From Phialocephala subalpina (Eukaryota; Ascomycota; Leotiomycetes; Helotiales; Mollisiaceae), in assembly GCA_900073065.1 (NCBI GenBank), contig FJOG01000013.1, forward strand, positions 59,667-123,666: DNA of 64,000 bases, given 5' to 3'. Position 1 is the first letter of the stretch. The number at the start of each line of letters is the position of its first letter. Both the position numbers and the translations under genes were made by a program. This document shows positions 12,448 through 25,211 of the stretch, piece after piece. A model generated the notes under the pieces. The model was not told the origin of the DNA. It ran no database searches and worked only from the letters and a program-made list of their open reading frames with translations.

Positions 12448-12780
12448 CTATCTCACTCGTTGCCCCTCCAACTTCGTTGACCCTCCGAGCCCATGTGCTC
12501 GCCGTGCTCGTGTCCTGGAATTGATCAAGACCAAACGGCGAAGCATCATCTGTCTCTGGTGCTGTCTGCGCAGAGTTCTTGGTTTCGTGGACGAAACAAA
12601 TCCCTGCCGGAAGTGGACGAGGCTGAGATAAGCCTGTGCCATCAGAGTGGGCTGCTTATCCACAGCCTTGATCTTCAAGCAACGACTAGGCAGTCCAGTA
12701 CCATGAGCCTTCATGTTGGCCCAGCGGATGAGGGGTGTGTACTGTATAGCGTATGGGGCTGCGAAGAACTTCCCTGCCAT
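12448..12780 (-). CDS. hypothetical small ORF, 110 residues
   Basis: An uninterrupted frame starts at ATG (MAGKFFAAPYAIQYTPLI...) about 40 bp past the stop of the next membrane-protein gene and in the same direction. I recognise no domain. The C-terminal half is Arg-rich and low in hydrophobic pattern. It may be 3'-UTR of its neighbour or chance. Transcript data would decide. Confidence 0.2.
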   Translation of the reverse strand: MAGKFFAAPYAIQYTPLIRWANMKAHGTGLPSRCLKIKAVDKQPTLMAQAYLSLVHFRQGFVSSTKPRTLRRQHQRQMMLRRLVLINSRTRARRAHGLGGSTKLEGQRVR

Positions 12781-12819
12781 TTTTCTTAGTCATCTAAAAA
12801 TTTCCCTGTAGTCATGTCC

Positions 12820-14906
12820 TCATTCTCTAGTAGAATTGTGACGGACCGGCGACGGGACCTGGAGAGTGTTTGACCCCTGCCGCCGCATGCCCATATCGAG
12901 AACTGCAGACGTGGACGTCGAGAGTGGGTGAAGCTCGAACGATATTTTCTCAGGCGTTGGAGTGCTGGCCTGCGGTCTTGTGGGTGTGTTAGGTGACAAT
13001 AATTGACCTGAAGAATGTCGAGACTGGGGCGACTGAGGAGATGGTGCTCGAAGTGTCGGTGAATCACCTTCAGCCCCAACTCCAGAGCCAGTGCTACTTG
13101 TGAAACTGCCGGCTCTCGACCGTGCTCCGCGAACCATTGGCGTAACGTTCCCATCCGCATCCCGCAACTTGTTGTATTGCTCTCTGATCTGAGGCAAGGC
13201 ACTATTTCGGTGCTCTTCGCCAGGGATTTCAGGAAAATCGTCAGCTCTCCCACGCTTGAAACCCGAGTCATCGAAACGATCGTCAGCTGCTGTACCAAAA
13301 TAGGTGACAACAGTGGTCAATGCTTTGGCGACTTTGTGTCTATATCCCACATTGGTCACAGGCTCTTTTTCGCTCGAGATCCTTCGGATATGGTTTTGAA
13401 AACTATGTCGTATGTTGGTAGATGAGGAGTGGATTGGTACTGTAGATCGTCCCACGCGATGTTCCGTTCCCGTGTCACTAATGTGATCTACAGAAGCGCT
13501 TCGCTTGTCTTCGCTTGGCTTGTCTTCATCCTCTGGCGATTTTCGGTCTACTGCGACGAGAAGGTATATCGATCCTAGGACAGCCAGTGCAGTACCAACA
13601 ATAGGTGCCCATTGACCTAGATGTGTCAGAAATATGCCAAGATCTCGAAAAGATGAACACCTACCAATACTAGTTATAGGTTCGGTCTGGTACACGACCT
13701 GATGACTCCAGAAATTCCTTTCGCCGATGACGAGAATTGCCAGCACTGCAGCACCGAATACAGGAATTTCAACAGCACTTAGGAACAACCTGACCATCCC
13801 GTTCACACCTTTCATTTGTTTCATGGTGGCACCATTCGTGCCCGTGATCGGCTCGTTCATCTGCTCCTCGTTCTTGCGCCTCGTCTTCCAATTAATCTCG
13901 AGAATCTTGTTCCACATGAAAATCAGCGAGAGGATGGCAGGAATACAGCAAGCAGCTGCCATGAGCGTAGCAGTGTCGAAGGTGAGCCTTTCCGGTGTAG
14001 GAATCACGTAAATGTTGTTCGCTGCACCTCGCCGCATGGGGGAGTGTGGTCCTTGGTCGATGGAACAAACAAGACCGCATCTGGCGGCCCCATAGGGGAA
14101 CTTGCTAGCGTCAGAGGGTATTGGGTTTCCATCATCATCGTGCGTGCAATTCACTGGGTTGATCCGGAAGAACTCGACTGTCAAGCTTAGGATGCCTGTG
14201 GTAAATTGTATCATGAGCATGGTTTCACACATTGATCGAGACTGCTACGCTACTCACCAGCAAGAAGGAGAAGCGTCCATAAGTAGATGATGTTCCGGCC
14301 TGGATCGAAGAAATACGTTCGAGATAACCTGACAGTTACCGGGGCTGCCAAGATCCCAATTGAGCAAAGTTGGAATGCTCCGTAGACATCCATATCAGCG
14401 GCGCCTTGGGTACGAACTTGTCAGTGTCAAGACATGTAATTAATTTGGCATAGACTTACCATCAACATGGATTGCCGCGAGGACGATACCATGCAGAGCC
14501 GCAACAGCTGGGAAAAGTAATGCCGCTGCCAGACAGGCGCTCCTGAGCCATGCGGCTTTTCGTGCGAAGATGCAGGCAGCTATGAGGGCGTAATACCTAC
14601 AAGGGAAAGAAGACATGTCAGTTATCGCGGCAATAGAATTATTCAAGCTTTCTTAAGTATGGAGTCATGGACGCGCAAACGAGGGAGGAAAACATACAAG
14701 ACCCTTGATCCTGGGCCGTACTGGCCGGAGACAGGCCAAGCACAAACGACTTGCAAACCACTGCTGGTAGCATTTGGGATGGTAGAGCTTGCGGTTCGAT
14801 CGATGAAAGCATTCACCAGCGAGGTCGATGGCAGCGCTGGCATGGCTCCTGATCCGTTTGAAAATAGGATAGCTCCGAGGAACAACAGACAGCGAGCAAA
14901 GAACAT
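12820..14906 (-). CDS. multi-pass membrane protein of unknown function, 606 residues
   Basis: The model is join(12820..13616, 13665..14195, 14258..14404, 14460..14596, 14698..14906) on the minus strand. The five exons total 1821 nt, a multiple of three, and all junctions use GT-AG. The protein starts with a signal-peptide-like segment (MFFARCLLFLGAILF). Hydrophobic helices follow around residues 70-180 and again about residues 190-330. A long Ser/Pro/Thr-rich, probably disordered cytosolic tail follows from about residue 345. The 48-bp intron 13617-13664 is a multiple of three and has no stop, so a naive gene call would retain it. It lies divergently from the transporter at 15621, 714 bp apart. 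I do not recognise the family. Confidence 0.75.
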
Positions 14907-15620
14907 AAATCTCTATGTCGCCCTTGCAGCAAGAGAGATCGAGACATTGTCTACAGATGCGAAGAGATTGAAATCTCTCGACAGCCTCATTGTCGATAAT
15001 GGGGTAAGAGGACGCCGGCATTCAAGACGGTGGTCTCTGTGGTCTCACCCGACACGACACGACACGACCCGGGCAGGCAGCAGGATTTTTGCGCCCCGGT
15101 GAGGCTCAAGCGGATGAGCGACAATTGCGACCGAATCATCGTATGCGGCATCCCGTGTCTCGGTATAGACACTCACTCTCACCTTCCTTCAGTCTTCAGA
15201 TCTCCAGCGGCAGCCTGAACAATGAGGAGCGCCTCATCGGAATTTGTCGCCACAAATTCCCTCCCTGGCACGTTTTGCACGTTTTGCACGTTTTGCACGT
15301 TTTGCCTCCTCACCGTCTCACCGTCTCACTTGCTGTAAAAGCTGTCAGCCCCACTTAAACCGGCTGTGCTCACTAAGGAAAGCGGAAGTCATCCATCCAT
15401 CATGCATCACAAAATCATAAATCGATCCTTGTGCTCTTTTTTCAACACCACCATCCATCATATCGAGCCTGCGCGCCCAGCACAAGCACTTCGGTGATGC
15501 CCTTGCCTCTTCGGTTCCTCTGATTACGACGATCAGCTGCGTGAGCGTCGACCTGAGCACCCCCGTCATCTTTCGGGCAAGCGCAAGCACGCGTTATTCA
15601 CGTGCCACCTCTTCGTCATA
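14907..15620. promoter_or_regulatory. divergent intergenic region with short tandem repeats
   Basis: This region lies between two divergent genes. It contains about four copies of a 9-base unit CGTTTTGCA at about 15270-15306, a doubled CACCGTCT just after it, and an ACACG run near 15050-15070. No open frame is convincing. The repeats could bind a regulator or be neutral. Confidence 0.5.
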
Positions 15621-18098
15621 ATGACAGACGATATTGATGTTGATGTTGATGTTGATACCGGCCAGATTGGCAACTGGCGATCTATCGTCACCCTAATTGT
15701 GTTCATCCTCGCCAGTAAGTTCAAATTGCGCAGATTATGGCGTACTATTAACCTGCTGTCTATGACACAGATATCATAGTACTTTTCCCCTTTCACGTCC
15801 CAATCTACGTACCGCGACCACTTTCGAATGCTATCTTGGATGTCCTAAGTGCTTTGCGAGTCATATCGCCAAGGCAAGCCCGCTCTCAAAATGTGTCCAA
15901 GGATGATCAGGATGAGAAAGTCAAGCCGTTCGTGAAACTGAACTTCCCTTTGAACTTTGTGACGGCACCCCTGATAGCAGATCTCTTCCTGCTTGCTATC
16001 CTCGCTATTGGCCGAAAAGAAGTGCACGATGGAGTAAGTGGTCCTTCGTCATTTTGTATTTTTGTTCTACCTCGAACTTCAACAAGAACCCTCTAACCTA
16101 TTAAACAGACGATAGGGGCCAATCACATCTCCCCAATCGACATCATGGTGTTCTTTCTCACATTGGCATACATTGCTATATCGATTGATGCCTCTGGTCT
16201 AATCCGTTACCTGGCATTCAAGGTGCTTCAAAAGGGAGGCGAGGTTGGGCACAGACTATTCTTCTACCTCTACGTCTTCTTCTTCGGCCTGGGCAGCTTT
16301 ATTGGAAACGATCCCATCATCTTGTCTGGCACGGCATTCCTCGCGTACATGACTAGGGTCTCTAGCAATATCATTCACCCAAGAGCGTGGATCCACACCC
16401 AGTTCGCCATTGCAAACATCGCCTCAGCAATTCTTGTTTCCTCCAACCCAACAAACCTTGTTTTGGCAGGAGCTTTCAACATCAAGTTCATCGAATACAC
16501 AGCAAACATGATCGTTCCAGTGGTTGTCACTGCTATTCTGTTGTTCCCGTTCTTGCTATACATCGTCTTTGCAGACCCAAGTCTCATCCCGTATTCGATC
16601 AAGATGCATGAGCTCTCGCCGGAAGCAAGAGCTAGGGCTCCAGTCAACCCAAACATCCCCCATGCTCGCGGCGTGGCTGCGGAAGAAGAGAAAATGCTCG
16701 CGGATAACGAACAAGGCAGACTTCTTTCTCTGGAAGAGATCATGAATCCTTTCCTGGACAAAGGCGGCGCAGCTTTTGGAGCTGTCATCATGACTGCGAC
16801 GCTTGTCACTGTATTGGCGTTGAATGCGGCCAGTCAGAGCAAAGGCGAACATCCTGTGTTCTGGGTGACATTGCCTGCTGCGTTTGTCATGTTCTGCTTT
16901 GACATGGGATCCGGCTGGGTAAACCGGCACGAAACCCGAAGGATTGCATTGAAGGGCCGACAAGAGCTTGAGCAAGCCCGAGTTGATCGAGCAAATCGAA
17001 CGGAAGAAGGCGAGGAAATGCAAGATACAGCTTCAGGGCCGAAGGTTTGAAATCCCGTACCGCAGTATACTTGCTCAGACACTAACAGAGACACAACAGC
17101 GTGATACTACCACGAAGACAGACGCTGAGATCATGCCAGCAGATAGCATTGCAGGACCGTCGCAAGAACGGTCAGGCACGACTTCAAGCAGGGAGACGGA
17201 CGAGGAAAAGCAGAACAGCTCCGAGGTGCAAGCCACGCTCGGACAGACACGTGGACAGCCGACACTTGCATCCCTGGTCAAGGATGCGTATCGATGGTCG
17301 CAGGAGACGTTTCCTACCGTCACAACTGTGGCCGCGCACTTGCCGTTTGCGCTCCTTCCTTTTGCTTTCGCCATGTTCGTCCTTGTACAAGCCTTGGTGA
17401 CGAAGGGCTGGGTCAACGTCTTCGCTTATGGGTGGGAGTGGGTATTCTCCGAGTTAATTCTTCCTCATTCAGATTGTTTCGGGATGCGTAAGACATAATT
17501 CACCTCCCGAAACATACCTCCTCCTCCCCATTCAGCCCATTCTTCTTGAAACCTGCCTTGGAGAAGTAATACTAACACCGAGATTTCCTGCAGTCACTGG
17601 GTTAATAATACTGGTACCGTTGGTGCAATTGCTGGCATGGGTTTCATCTCCGTCATCCTTTGCAATGTAAGTCTCCCATGTCTGCCGTCCGAATCTGTAG
17701 CCTGGACAAGGAATGGACTTGATTAGCTAACATGTTTTGCCGAATCCTAGTTTGCCGGCACAAATATTGGCACCACCATCCTCCTCTCTCGAGTGATACA
17801 GGCGTGGCAACAAATTCACCACAACAACCCAATACCCATCACTAACCGGACCTTCTGGGCGACAGTCTATAGCATGGCTCTCGGAGTCAACTATGGTGCG
17901 TTCAGTACGGCATTCAGCGCTTCCCTGGCCGGTCTTCTGTGGCGAGACATTCTCTCCAAAAAGCACATTCACGTCAAGCGTCTCGAGTTTGCGCGTGTGA
18001 ACCTCCCAATCATCGCAATTGCTATGGCAGTCGGTTGCACTATCCTCGTTGGCGAGGTATACATTATCAGGAACAACGACGCCTACAATAAACCATGA
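15621..18098 (+). CDS. ArsB/CitMHS-like (ion transporter superfamily) permease
   Basis: The model is join(15621..15714, 15771..16033, 16109..17044, 17100..17431, 17594..17666, 17751..18098), 2046 nt, 681 residues. The protein has about 11-12 membrane segments in two halves. The first half carries FIGNDPIILSGTAFLAYMTR and ASAILVSSNPTNLVLAGAF; the second carries NFAGTNIGTTILLSRV. These repeated Asn/Gly-rich hairpins with an SSNPTN motif are typical of ArsB/CitMHS anion transporters (established family knowledge). A long acidic loop links the halves. The N-terminus has a DVDVDVDVD run from a GATGTT repeat. The donor at 17432 (GTGGGA) is weak and is the least certain junction. The substrate cannot be told from sequence; arsenite, citrate or another anion are all possible. 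Confidence 0.75.
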
Positions 18099-18388
18099 TG
18101 ACAATCTCGTCGCATCTTGAACCAGCCGCCGGATTTTATCTATCTCTTGTCGATGTGGAACTTCTCGCACGGTACTTAAAAACCCTTGGATATTACGAGG
18201 AGATTCTGCGCCATCTATCCGGACTTGTGGGTCCAGAGATGGGGCAACAGGCGCCTTGTGTGGCACATTTATACACCGATGGACGATGTAGTGTTGGGAT
18301 GGCCGCTGGCCAAAACGCTCGTGGCGTTGGGTGCAGGATTAACATAGTCCACACGATATGCACCAACAGCAGTGTACTGACGCTTTCC

Positions 18389-20987
18389 CTAAATTTGAGA
18401 CGGACCATTCATGGATGATGGATCTGGTAGGTTAAACATCGTCCAATCGATATTTTCGATATCATTGCCCATGAAATTGAATGGGTCGAGAAAACCAAAC
18501 GCTGCCTCATCGCCTTGAATGTGACCATTCCGAGAGTTTAGCAGCAGTGAAGCATGATTCACCCCATGAACATCGCCAGCTGCTACATTTGCATCAGGAG
18601 AGGTTCCTGGGAACGCTGGCGAGTTTGGAAGGCTCGTGTTTGTGGCGGCATTCGACAGCCTCGAATTGTTCAATGTAAGATGGATGGCGTGAGACACTCT
18701 CAGCGCATCTCTGCTGACTGTAGACTTCTCCATACAAATCGGGTGAGATTGCTCTAGTAGCGCGAGCGCTTCATTCTCCGTGGCGGTGTCGATGATCGGA
18801 TTTTGGTGGCCTCTTTTCCTTCGTAGGTGGACCACAAGGCACAAGACCATGATGCCCAACATAAAATCATTCATTGTGAAATTAGTGAGCATCCAACGCT
18901 CTGCATGTAATTGGCCACCAGGAGAGAACTCTTTGTACATGTCAATGAATTGACTGACAAGTTTCTTCCCAGCATCAACACAAGTGCGAGTACTGAAAGC
19001 ATTGCCTCGAGCCATATACCTGCGATGAAGAGCACATAGACTTTTTAGGTAGATGAACTCGACGTATATTCTAGTCATGACTAGATAGGCTGGATCTGTG
19101 ATTGACTCTGAAAGGGGGCGTGTCTGGAGAACATGTGGTGTCATCTCGTGCATTTGCCGAATCTCGTCGTCGAGCTGGAGAATTTCGGATTCGGACTTCT
19201 CCTTGAGGGAGAGTACATCTTGGCAGACTTTGCCGAAGCTGACCATCTGTCTGTCTTTGACTATGAACCACAGTAGTCTTGATGGCTCATTTTCGGATCG
19301 AGATGCTGGGAGTATCTGTGTATCTTCGTCGAAGTCCGAATCCAAGAGGTTTCTTGGGGATTTGGTATCGCATTGCTCGAGAGTGATATTGCTTGGGAGG
19401 CCCAGCCTATCAGATCGGACAGTCAGTTCTTGCCTGTCCTGTACGGCTCGGGATGAGGTTGGCTGGATCAAAGAGACTACAGTACTGTGCAGATATCGTG
19501 AGGGCACGAGAGGAGTAGAGTATGACTCTGGCGTATTGTGCCGAGACAATGGTTTGATTTTACTGACTGGAATGAAGCCATAAGGTCCATCTGCTTGACA
19601 GCCGCCCAGAAACGTCTGCGCATTTCCGCCTCGAAGACTGAAAGGGTCCCGAACGAGTCGGCATCCCTGTGATAACCTCGCTCGTAGGCCCTGTCAACAA
19701 ACCCCGGATTAGCCATCACTTCCCCACCATTGGGAACAGTACCGCTACACATCCACAGCGTGATAGAATACGTAGGCGTGTAGCAGAACTCCGGGACACA
19801 GATTCTGAGAATGGAGAAGTAAAGGACTAGTTCTTGATGGAAGATAGATAGGACTTACATGCGGATCACCGTACCGAGAAGTGCACCTGCCTCTCGAGAG
19901 GGATCCAAGGTTCTGAGATTCTTACAATGAGCATACCTGAAACGAATTAATTAGGGGGGGTTTTTTTTGTGATGAAGGAGACGAGCTATGATTACGAAAT
20001 ATAGGAAGGAATGCAAAACACGGCGATGTGGGGGTGGAGCAAGGAGACAGGTGATTACATAGCAAGTGCCTCCACCGCAAACTCCTGTGGTCGATGGTAT
20101 TGCCCTGCCACGAGGCACTTCGCAGCAGCCTCATGAAAGATTGATCGTCTCGAGACCAGGTCATCCTGTGAAGAGCGATGTTCCCCAGTCAAGGATGCCA
20201 AGCAGCAGATGGAAAATAACATGGAAAGCCAGAGAGGGTTGATATTTGCAGTGTCGGTCCAGAATTCTTGATACTGCCGTTGGAAGCAAAATGTGTGGAC
20301 AAATGGGATGATGAAAGTCTCTCCTCGAAAATAGAGTGCAATGGAGCGATCTACTTCAACTCTTGGAGGCAAACTCTGGGAGAGAATGGTCTGTATGTCG
20401 TAACCCAGAGATGTCCCAAAGATCAATTCGCTACCGGAGTAGGAGGGCTCAAATGCAACTGGGTCTTCGGCTTTCTCGATGTCGGCGGGGCTGTCCAACA
20501 AGACCTTCAACCCTTGGATGTCGTCTAATACGGCCATCCAATGCGTGGACCCAACATACCTGGCGTCGACTTGTTCACCTTGAAGCTGATCCAACCCTAG
20601 CGCTGGCTCGCGAGGCAAGTTTGGCGTTGCCGGTGCCACAGGCCTTGCTGGAAGTACGCCGTTGTCCGATTGAAATGATGTCTGAGGTGAAGCCTGTGTT
20701 TGCATCAACTGTCTGACCGTTGATTCGAGACGCAGCAACCTGTCCTCTGCCGCAGCATGGAGATTGGAATCAAGTCTCAATATAGGAGGCTGCCGATAGC
20801 TGCAAGCCTCTCCTTCGCCCCTTCTCCCGCAGCTGCTGCATGGTTGACCACGATCGCAGCGAAGTTTGGACTTTCGACATTGATAACACACGAGCGACTC
20901 TCGTGGTCGTTTGGTCACCTTCCCTGAGGGATCTTGTGACGGCGAACCAGTCTTGTGTGCACGAAATTTGCCAATAAAGTTGTTCAT
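18389..20987 (-). CDS. Zn2Cys6 fungal transcription factor, 715 residues
   Basis: The model is join(18389..19406, 19568..19690, 19859..19936, 20059..20987), 2148 nt. The N-terminus holds a binuclear zinc cluster, CYQCRKSKLRCDRGQPCSSC followed by a further Cys, preceded by basic residues. A coiled segment (RLLRLESTVRQLM) follows the cluster. The middle matches the fungal-specific transcription factor domain: a YAHCKNLRTLDPSREAG stretch, then GYHRDADSFG, EMRRRFWA and a Q-x-GLPSNI box, each joined exactly across introns. An in-frame ATG at 21110 would add 41 residues. I prefer 20987 because the upstream part is atypical and ends 20 bp from a transposon end. It lies tail-to-tail with the transporter (290 bp apart), which fits but does not prove regulation of that gene. 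Confidence 0.85.
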
Positions 20988-21128
20988 AATGGCTCGGGCA
21001 CGAGAGAAACGTGTAGAAGATGTCTGGGAGAGGCATTCAGGAGGTGGGCGGTGGAGAGGTTCAAACTGGGGACGGACTTTAGGGTGCAACCAAGCCCACG
21101 TCATGAACATTGGGGAGAGGAAGCCCCA

Positions 21129-21160
21129 CCAGTGTCTGCAGGAATTCGTGACCCACGTAA
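21129..21160 (+). repeat. left terminal inverted repeat of the Tc1/mariner element
   Basis: Matches the complement of 28935-28966 at 29 of 32 positions; all three differences are transitions. It ends 20 bp upstream of the longer possible start of the Zn2Cys6 gene, so this insertion sits in that gene's promoter. Confidence 0.85.
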
Positions 21161-21974
21161 AAAGTGGCCCGTGCGGGAACGCGATATTTGCTCCTTAAAC
21201 ATAAACAACTCTTGACTCTCTAATTATAGCACTATTAACGCGATCGCAGACTCGTAAGAGCACGCTAGAACGTGAAATTAAAGCCTCTGTTTACGATACT
21301 CTAAAGAAATCTAATTTCTTCTACGATTAGGATAATGCCGGCCCGAGGGGTATATTATTTCGAGTTACGTATAATAATAAAATCTCTCGAAAAATAAGAT
21401 AGCGATAATTTAAAGAAAGAGAGTTAAATAGGCTCGGCGCGTGTAGAAAGAGTCGCCCGAAGTCGCAAATACTAAAACGAAAATCTAAAGTTATTAAAAC
21501 GTAAATTAAATTTATAATATCCTTTCGAAATTCGTATCGCGATTAGTTTCTCGAATATTAAATCGAAAAACTCGATATTTTAATCAAAAAAAAGAGCGTT
21601 ACAAATATAACTCAAGAAATATACGAGGGGAAAGTAAATATATAAGAAGGTATATATACAAAAAATTATCTCGAAATAAAATAAAATAAAACGGATTACT
21701 TATAACGTGGAATATAAAAATAAAACCATAGAAAATTATTAGAGTTTTATTTTTTTTACGGACGAAATACACGTTAACTCTTTATTTATAAAGACCGATT
21801 ATATTCTTTATTAAACGAAATAGCGAAATCGATTTAATAATATATAAGAAAAACCAAAAAAAAGTAAAGAACAAATTATATATAGCGAAATAAATTAATT
21901 AGTATACTAAATACGAAAAATTAGAGTTTTATAACGATAAGGAAAATTATATTAAGCGGTTTAAAAGACTTAGA

Positions 21975-22322
21975 TATAACGGTCGGCTAACTCGGCTAAT
22001 TGTAAAGTTGGTTATATATGATAAGGACTAAGTAATTCCGAAGGAAAGTAACGTTCAAGCCTTATTACTAAGTATAGTATTAAAATACTGTATTTGAATT
22101 GAGCACGAAACTCTTATTTAAGGGAATCTTATCTACTTATATAGAACCTTCCTACTCTTAGAGTTTAGAACGGTAGAATCCTAACCTTTTCTAGGATTCT
22201 ATACTTCTGGGACTCTATCACGTAACTACTAAGTCTCGTGTTCCATAATCTTAAAGTCTACTTATAACCGAGCTTACTCGCTTACTGAGCCTATAGTCCA
22301 TTGGATTATATGAGTCGTAACA
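21975..22322 (-). repeat. 3' LTR of Gypsy copy B
   Basis: 348 bp, starting TATAACGGTC (TGTAAC changed to TATAAC, a RIP-type transition) and ending GTCGTAACA. It pairs with 28007-28354. Confidence 0.9.
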
Positions 22323-24911
22323 CTATCCCCCTTCCGATTAGCGTAGTCCCGACGCTTAAATCCCAAGTGAGAATTACCGTTTTCGCGTCGCATTCTTCCT
22401 TCTTTCCCATACTTCCTCACTATATCGCCTATTGCACATAAAAAAAGAAAAAAGAGGCTAGCACTCGCTTTGCGCATCGAGAAATCGAGGCGCCGAGTTA
22501 AAACGTATTCCTACTATAAGAGCCACGCTCGCTAATACTTCTTAAACAAATCCGAGTCGCCGCGCTATTCCGAGTGTATTCGCTTCAAACGATCATGCAA
22601 TTCCGCGGGCTACTTGGAGGTAGTAGTCCGTAAACCCGTGTACCGTTTCTTCTGTAGTCCTCGGCCTAAAAGAGCCCCACTAACTACCTTTAAACTTCCT
22701 CCAGATCCCGCGCTAAATCCTCTTACTTCTTAGTTACTAGCTTTCGAGTTAAACGTTTCCGAGCTCGAGATAGCCGACTTACTTCTCTAAGTAAACTCGA
22801 GTTTTAACGGTAAAACGACTCAAGTTTTTCATAGTAATTAAAGTTTCGTTTAAATTCTTATATATTTTCCGAATGTAAATACCTTTATTATTTGATTAAA
22901 TACTTAATTTGTTTTTTAACGTATTAATAGTTTAAAATATCTTTTATATCGTATTTAGCGTTCGAATTAATTAATTCGATTTTAATCTCTAAAGCTCGTA
23001 ATACTTCTAATAATACTAATTCGAAGAAAGATATATGAAATACCGAATATATATTTATATTATTAAATAGTGTAAATTCGTAATTAATTAGACTTTTAAT
23101 TTTTTTGATTTTATATAATTTAATTTTCTTGTAATTTAATTTATTGTTTAATTGCTTCGTTTTAATATTTCGACGAATTAAATAAACTTTATCTTTTTTT
23201 TAAGTGTAAATTCTATATTGCGATATTTATTGTAGTATAATATTGATTTAGTAATTATAAACTATATATTTTCTGTAAGTTTTTCGCGTAAAGACTTTAA
23301 TTTATCGATTTAAATTTTAGTATTTTATACTTTTGATTCTATTAAGTGCAGTATTTGATATACTTTGGATTCGTATTTATAATTAGCGTAAAAAAGCGAG
23401 ACTTTCGTACTTTCTATTATTGCGCTATTATACGCGAATTATATTAATAGTAATAGTTCCGTTTAATTATTTTATTGATAATTAACGTAATAATAAAAGT
23501 ATATTTCTATAATTTAATTTAATCGTTTTATTTATTCGTTTATTTAAAAGTAGAAAACTATTAAAAGCTTTTATTTGATTTTTAGTAGTGCGATTAAAGT
23601 AATTTAGAATTTCGAAGTAAAAAGTTTGTTTTAATTCGAGATAATCTCGTTTAATACTTTATAATTAATTACTATAATTCGTAAGAATATATAAATTAAG
23701 TTTTTTATTATATATATTTTAAAGTATAGGATTATATATGCGTATTTCGTGAGTTTATCCGTAATTATAAAAATAGCGTCGTATTCGATATTTAATATTA
23801 ATTTTTTCGAAAGTAGTAATTTTATTACAAAGTCCTACGTAATAGACTTTTAAGCGCTTAAAAGCGTATTCGACGATCGTATATTATTATAAGGAGTATA
23901 TTTCGCGGTTTTATTTCGAATGCACGTATCGTATTTACTAATAACCTCGGTAGTTTTCCTTTTGAGTTTTAAAATATAGAAGTCTTTAAAGATTCGCTTT
24001 ATAGTTTTCGTAATTTTTTAGTGTTTATAAATTGGGAGTTTATATTGCGTTTTAATGAGCTTTAATTGGAAATTCTTAGGAACGTAAAGCTTCCTTTAAA
24101 ACCGTAAAGTCTTAGATTTATTCGTAAACGGTTTTATCGGTTATTATAAAGTTATTTTTACGATAAAGTCTTCGTTATAATTTAATTTAAAGCTATCGAT
24201 AAGCGTAGTATCGATTAGTTTGGAAATAGTAGCAATTATTACTCCATTAAATACTAAACCGCTTTCAACTTCTTTAAGTATTACGTGTAAAAGTAGTTTA
24301 ACGTCGTCTTAATACTCCGATTTCCGATTAAAAGCGTTTATTTTACCGTTTTTCGATTTTTTAATATATAAAATTTTAAAGTTGTACGTAATTAACGTTT
24401 CAATTTATCGTATTTATCTTCGATTAAATTCTTTCGTTATAATAAAAAATATTAAATTTTTATAATTAATATATATTTATATTTAATATTTCGATCCCTT
24501 TAAATACACTCTTTATATTCGAAACGCTTCTATAATCGCAAGTAATTCTTTATCGTAAATCTTATAATTTAACTCTATTAATAATATTTTGCGAGAATAA
24601 TATGCGATTAGCTACTATTTCCTTTACTCGCCGAACTAATTGAGTACTGCGCTAATTGCAAAGTCCGATACGTCCGTTTCGATAACGATATACTTATTTA
24701 AATCGAACGTAAAAAAGAACGGTACTTCCGTAAAACGTTATTTAAATTAATCGAAGGCTTTTTAAATCTCGTTCGTTTACTCAAATGCTTAATCTTTTTT
24801 CGTCAATATTATCAAAAGTATTACCACTATAAAATACCTTTTCATAAAATATCGATAAAAATTCGCAAATCCTAAAAAAAATTATATATTTTTAATTATT
24901 TTAAATACTTA

Positions 24912-25211
24912 TTAATTAAATACTATCGATATTTTCGCAAAATCTATTAATAAACCTCCGATTAAAACTATATAGTTTAAAAAGTCCGTTTTTTCTATAT
25001 AGAATTCGCATTTCTCGAGTTTATAAATTAAATTCGTATTTCTTAAAGCAATTAATACTACTTTAATATCGTTAATATATTTTGCGAGCGTCTTAAAATA
25101 TATTAAAATATCGTTTAAATAATAAATAATTATAATATCCAAAAATAGTCGTAAAATAGTATTCATTATACGTATATATATAGTTAGCGCGTTAATTAGA
25201 CCGAAAAGCAT
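24912..25211 (-). pseudogene. reverse transcriptase fragment of Gypsy copy B
   Basis: An open stretch of 99 residues survives inside the RIP-damaged polymerase. It reads FGLINALTIYIRIMN (FGLxNAPxxFQxxMN in the family), then YLNDILIYFKT (YLDDILIYSKT), then KLEKCEFY and FLNYIV (FLGYIV). Spacing and order are those of the Ty3/Gypsy RT palm and thumb. The catalytic YLDD is now YLND, so activity is lost. The homologous part of copy A is more degraded. Confidence 0.9.
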
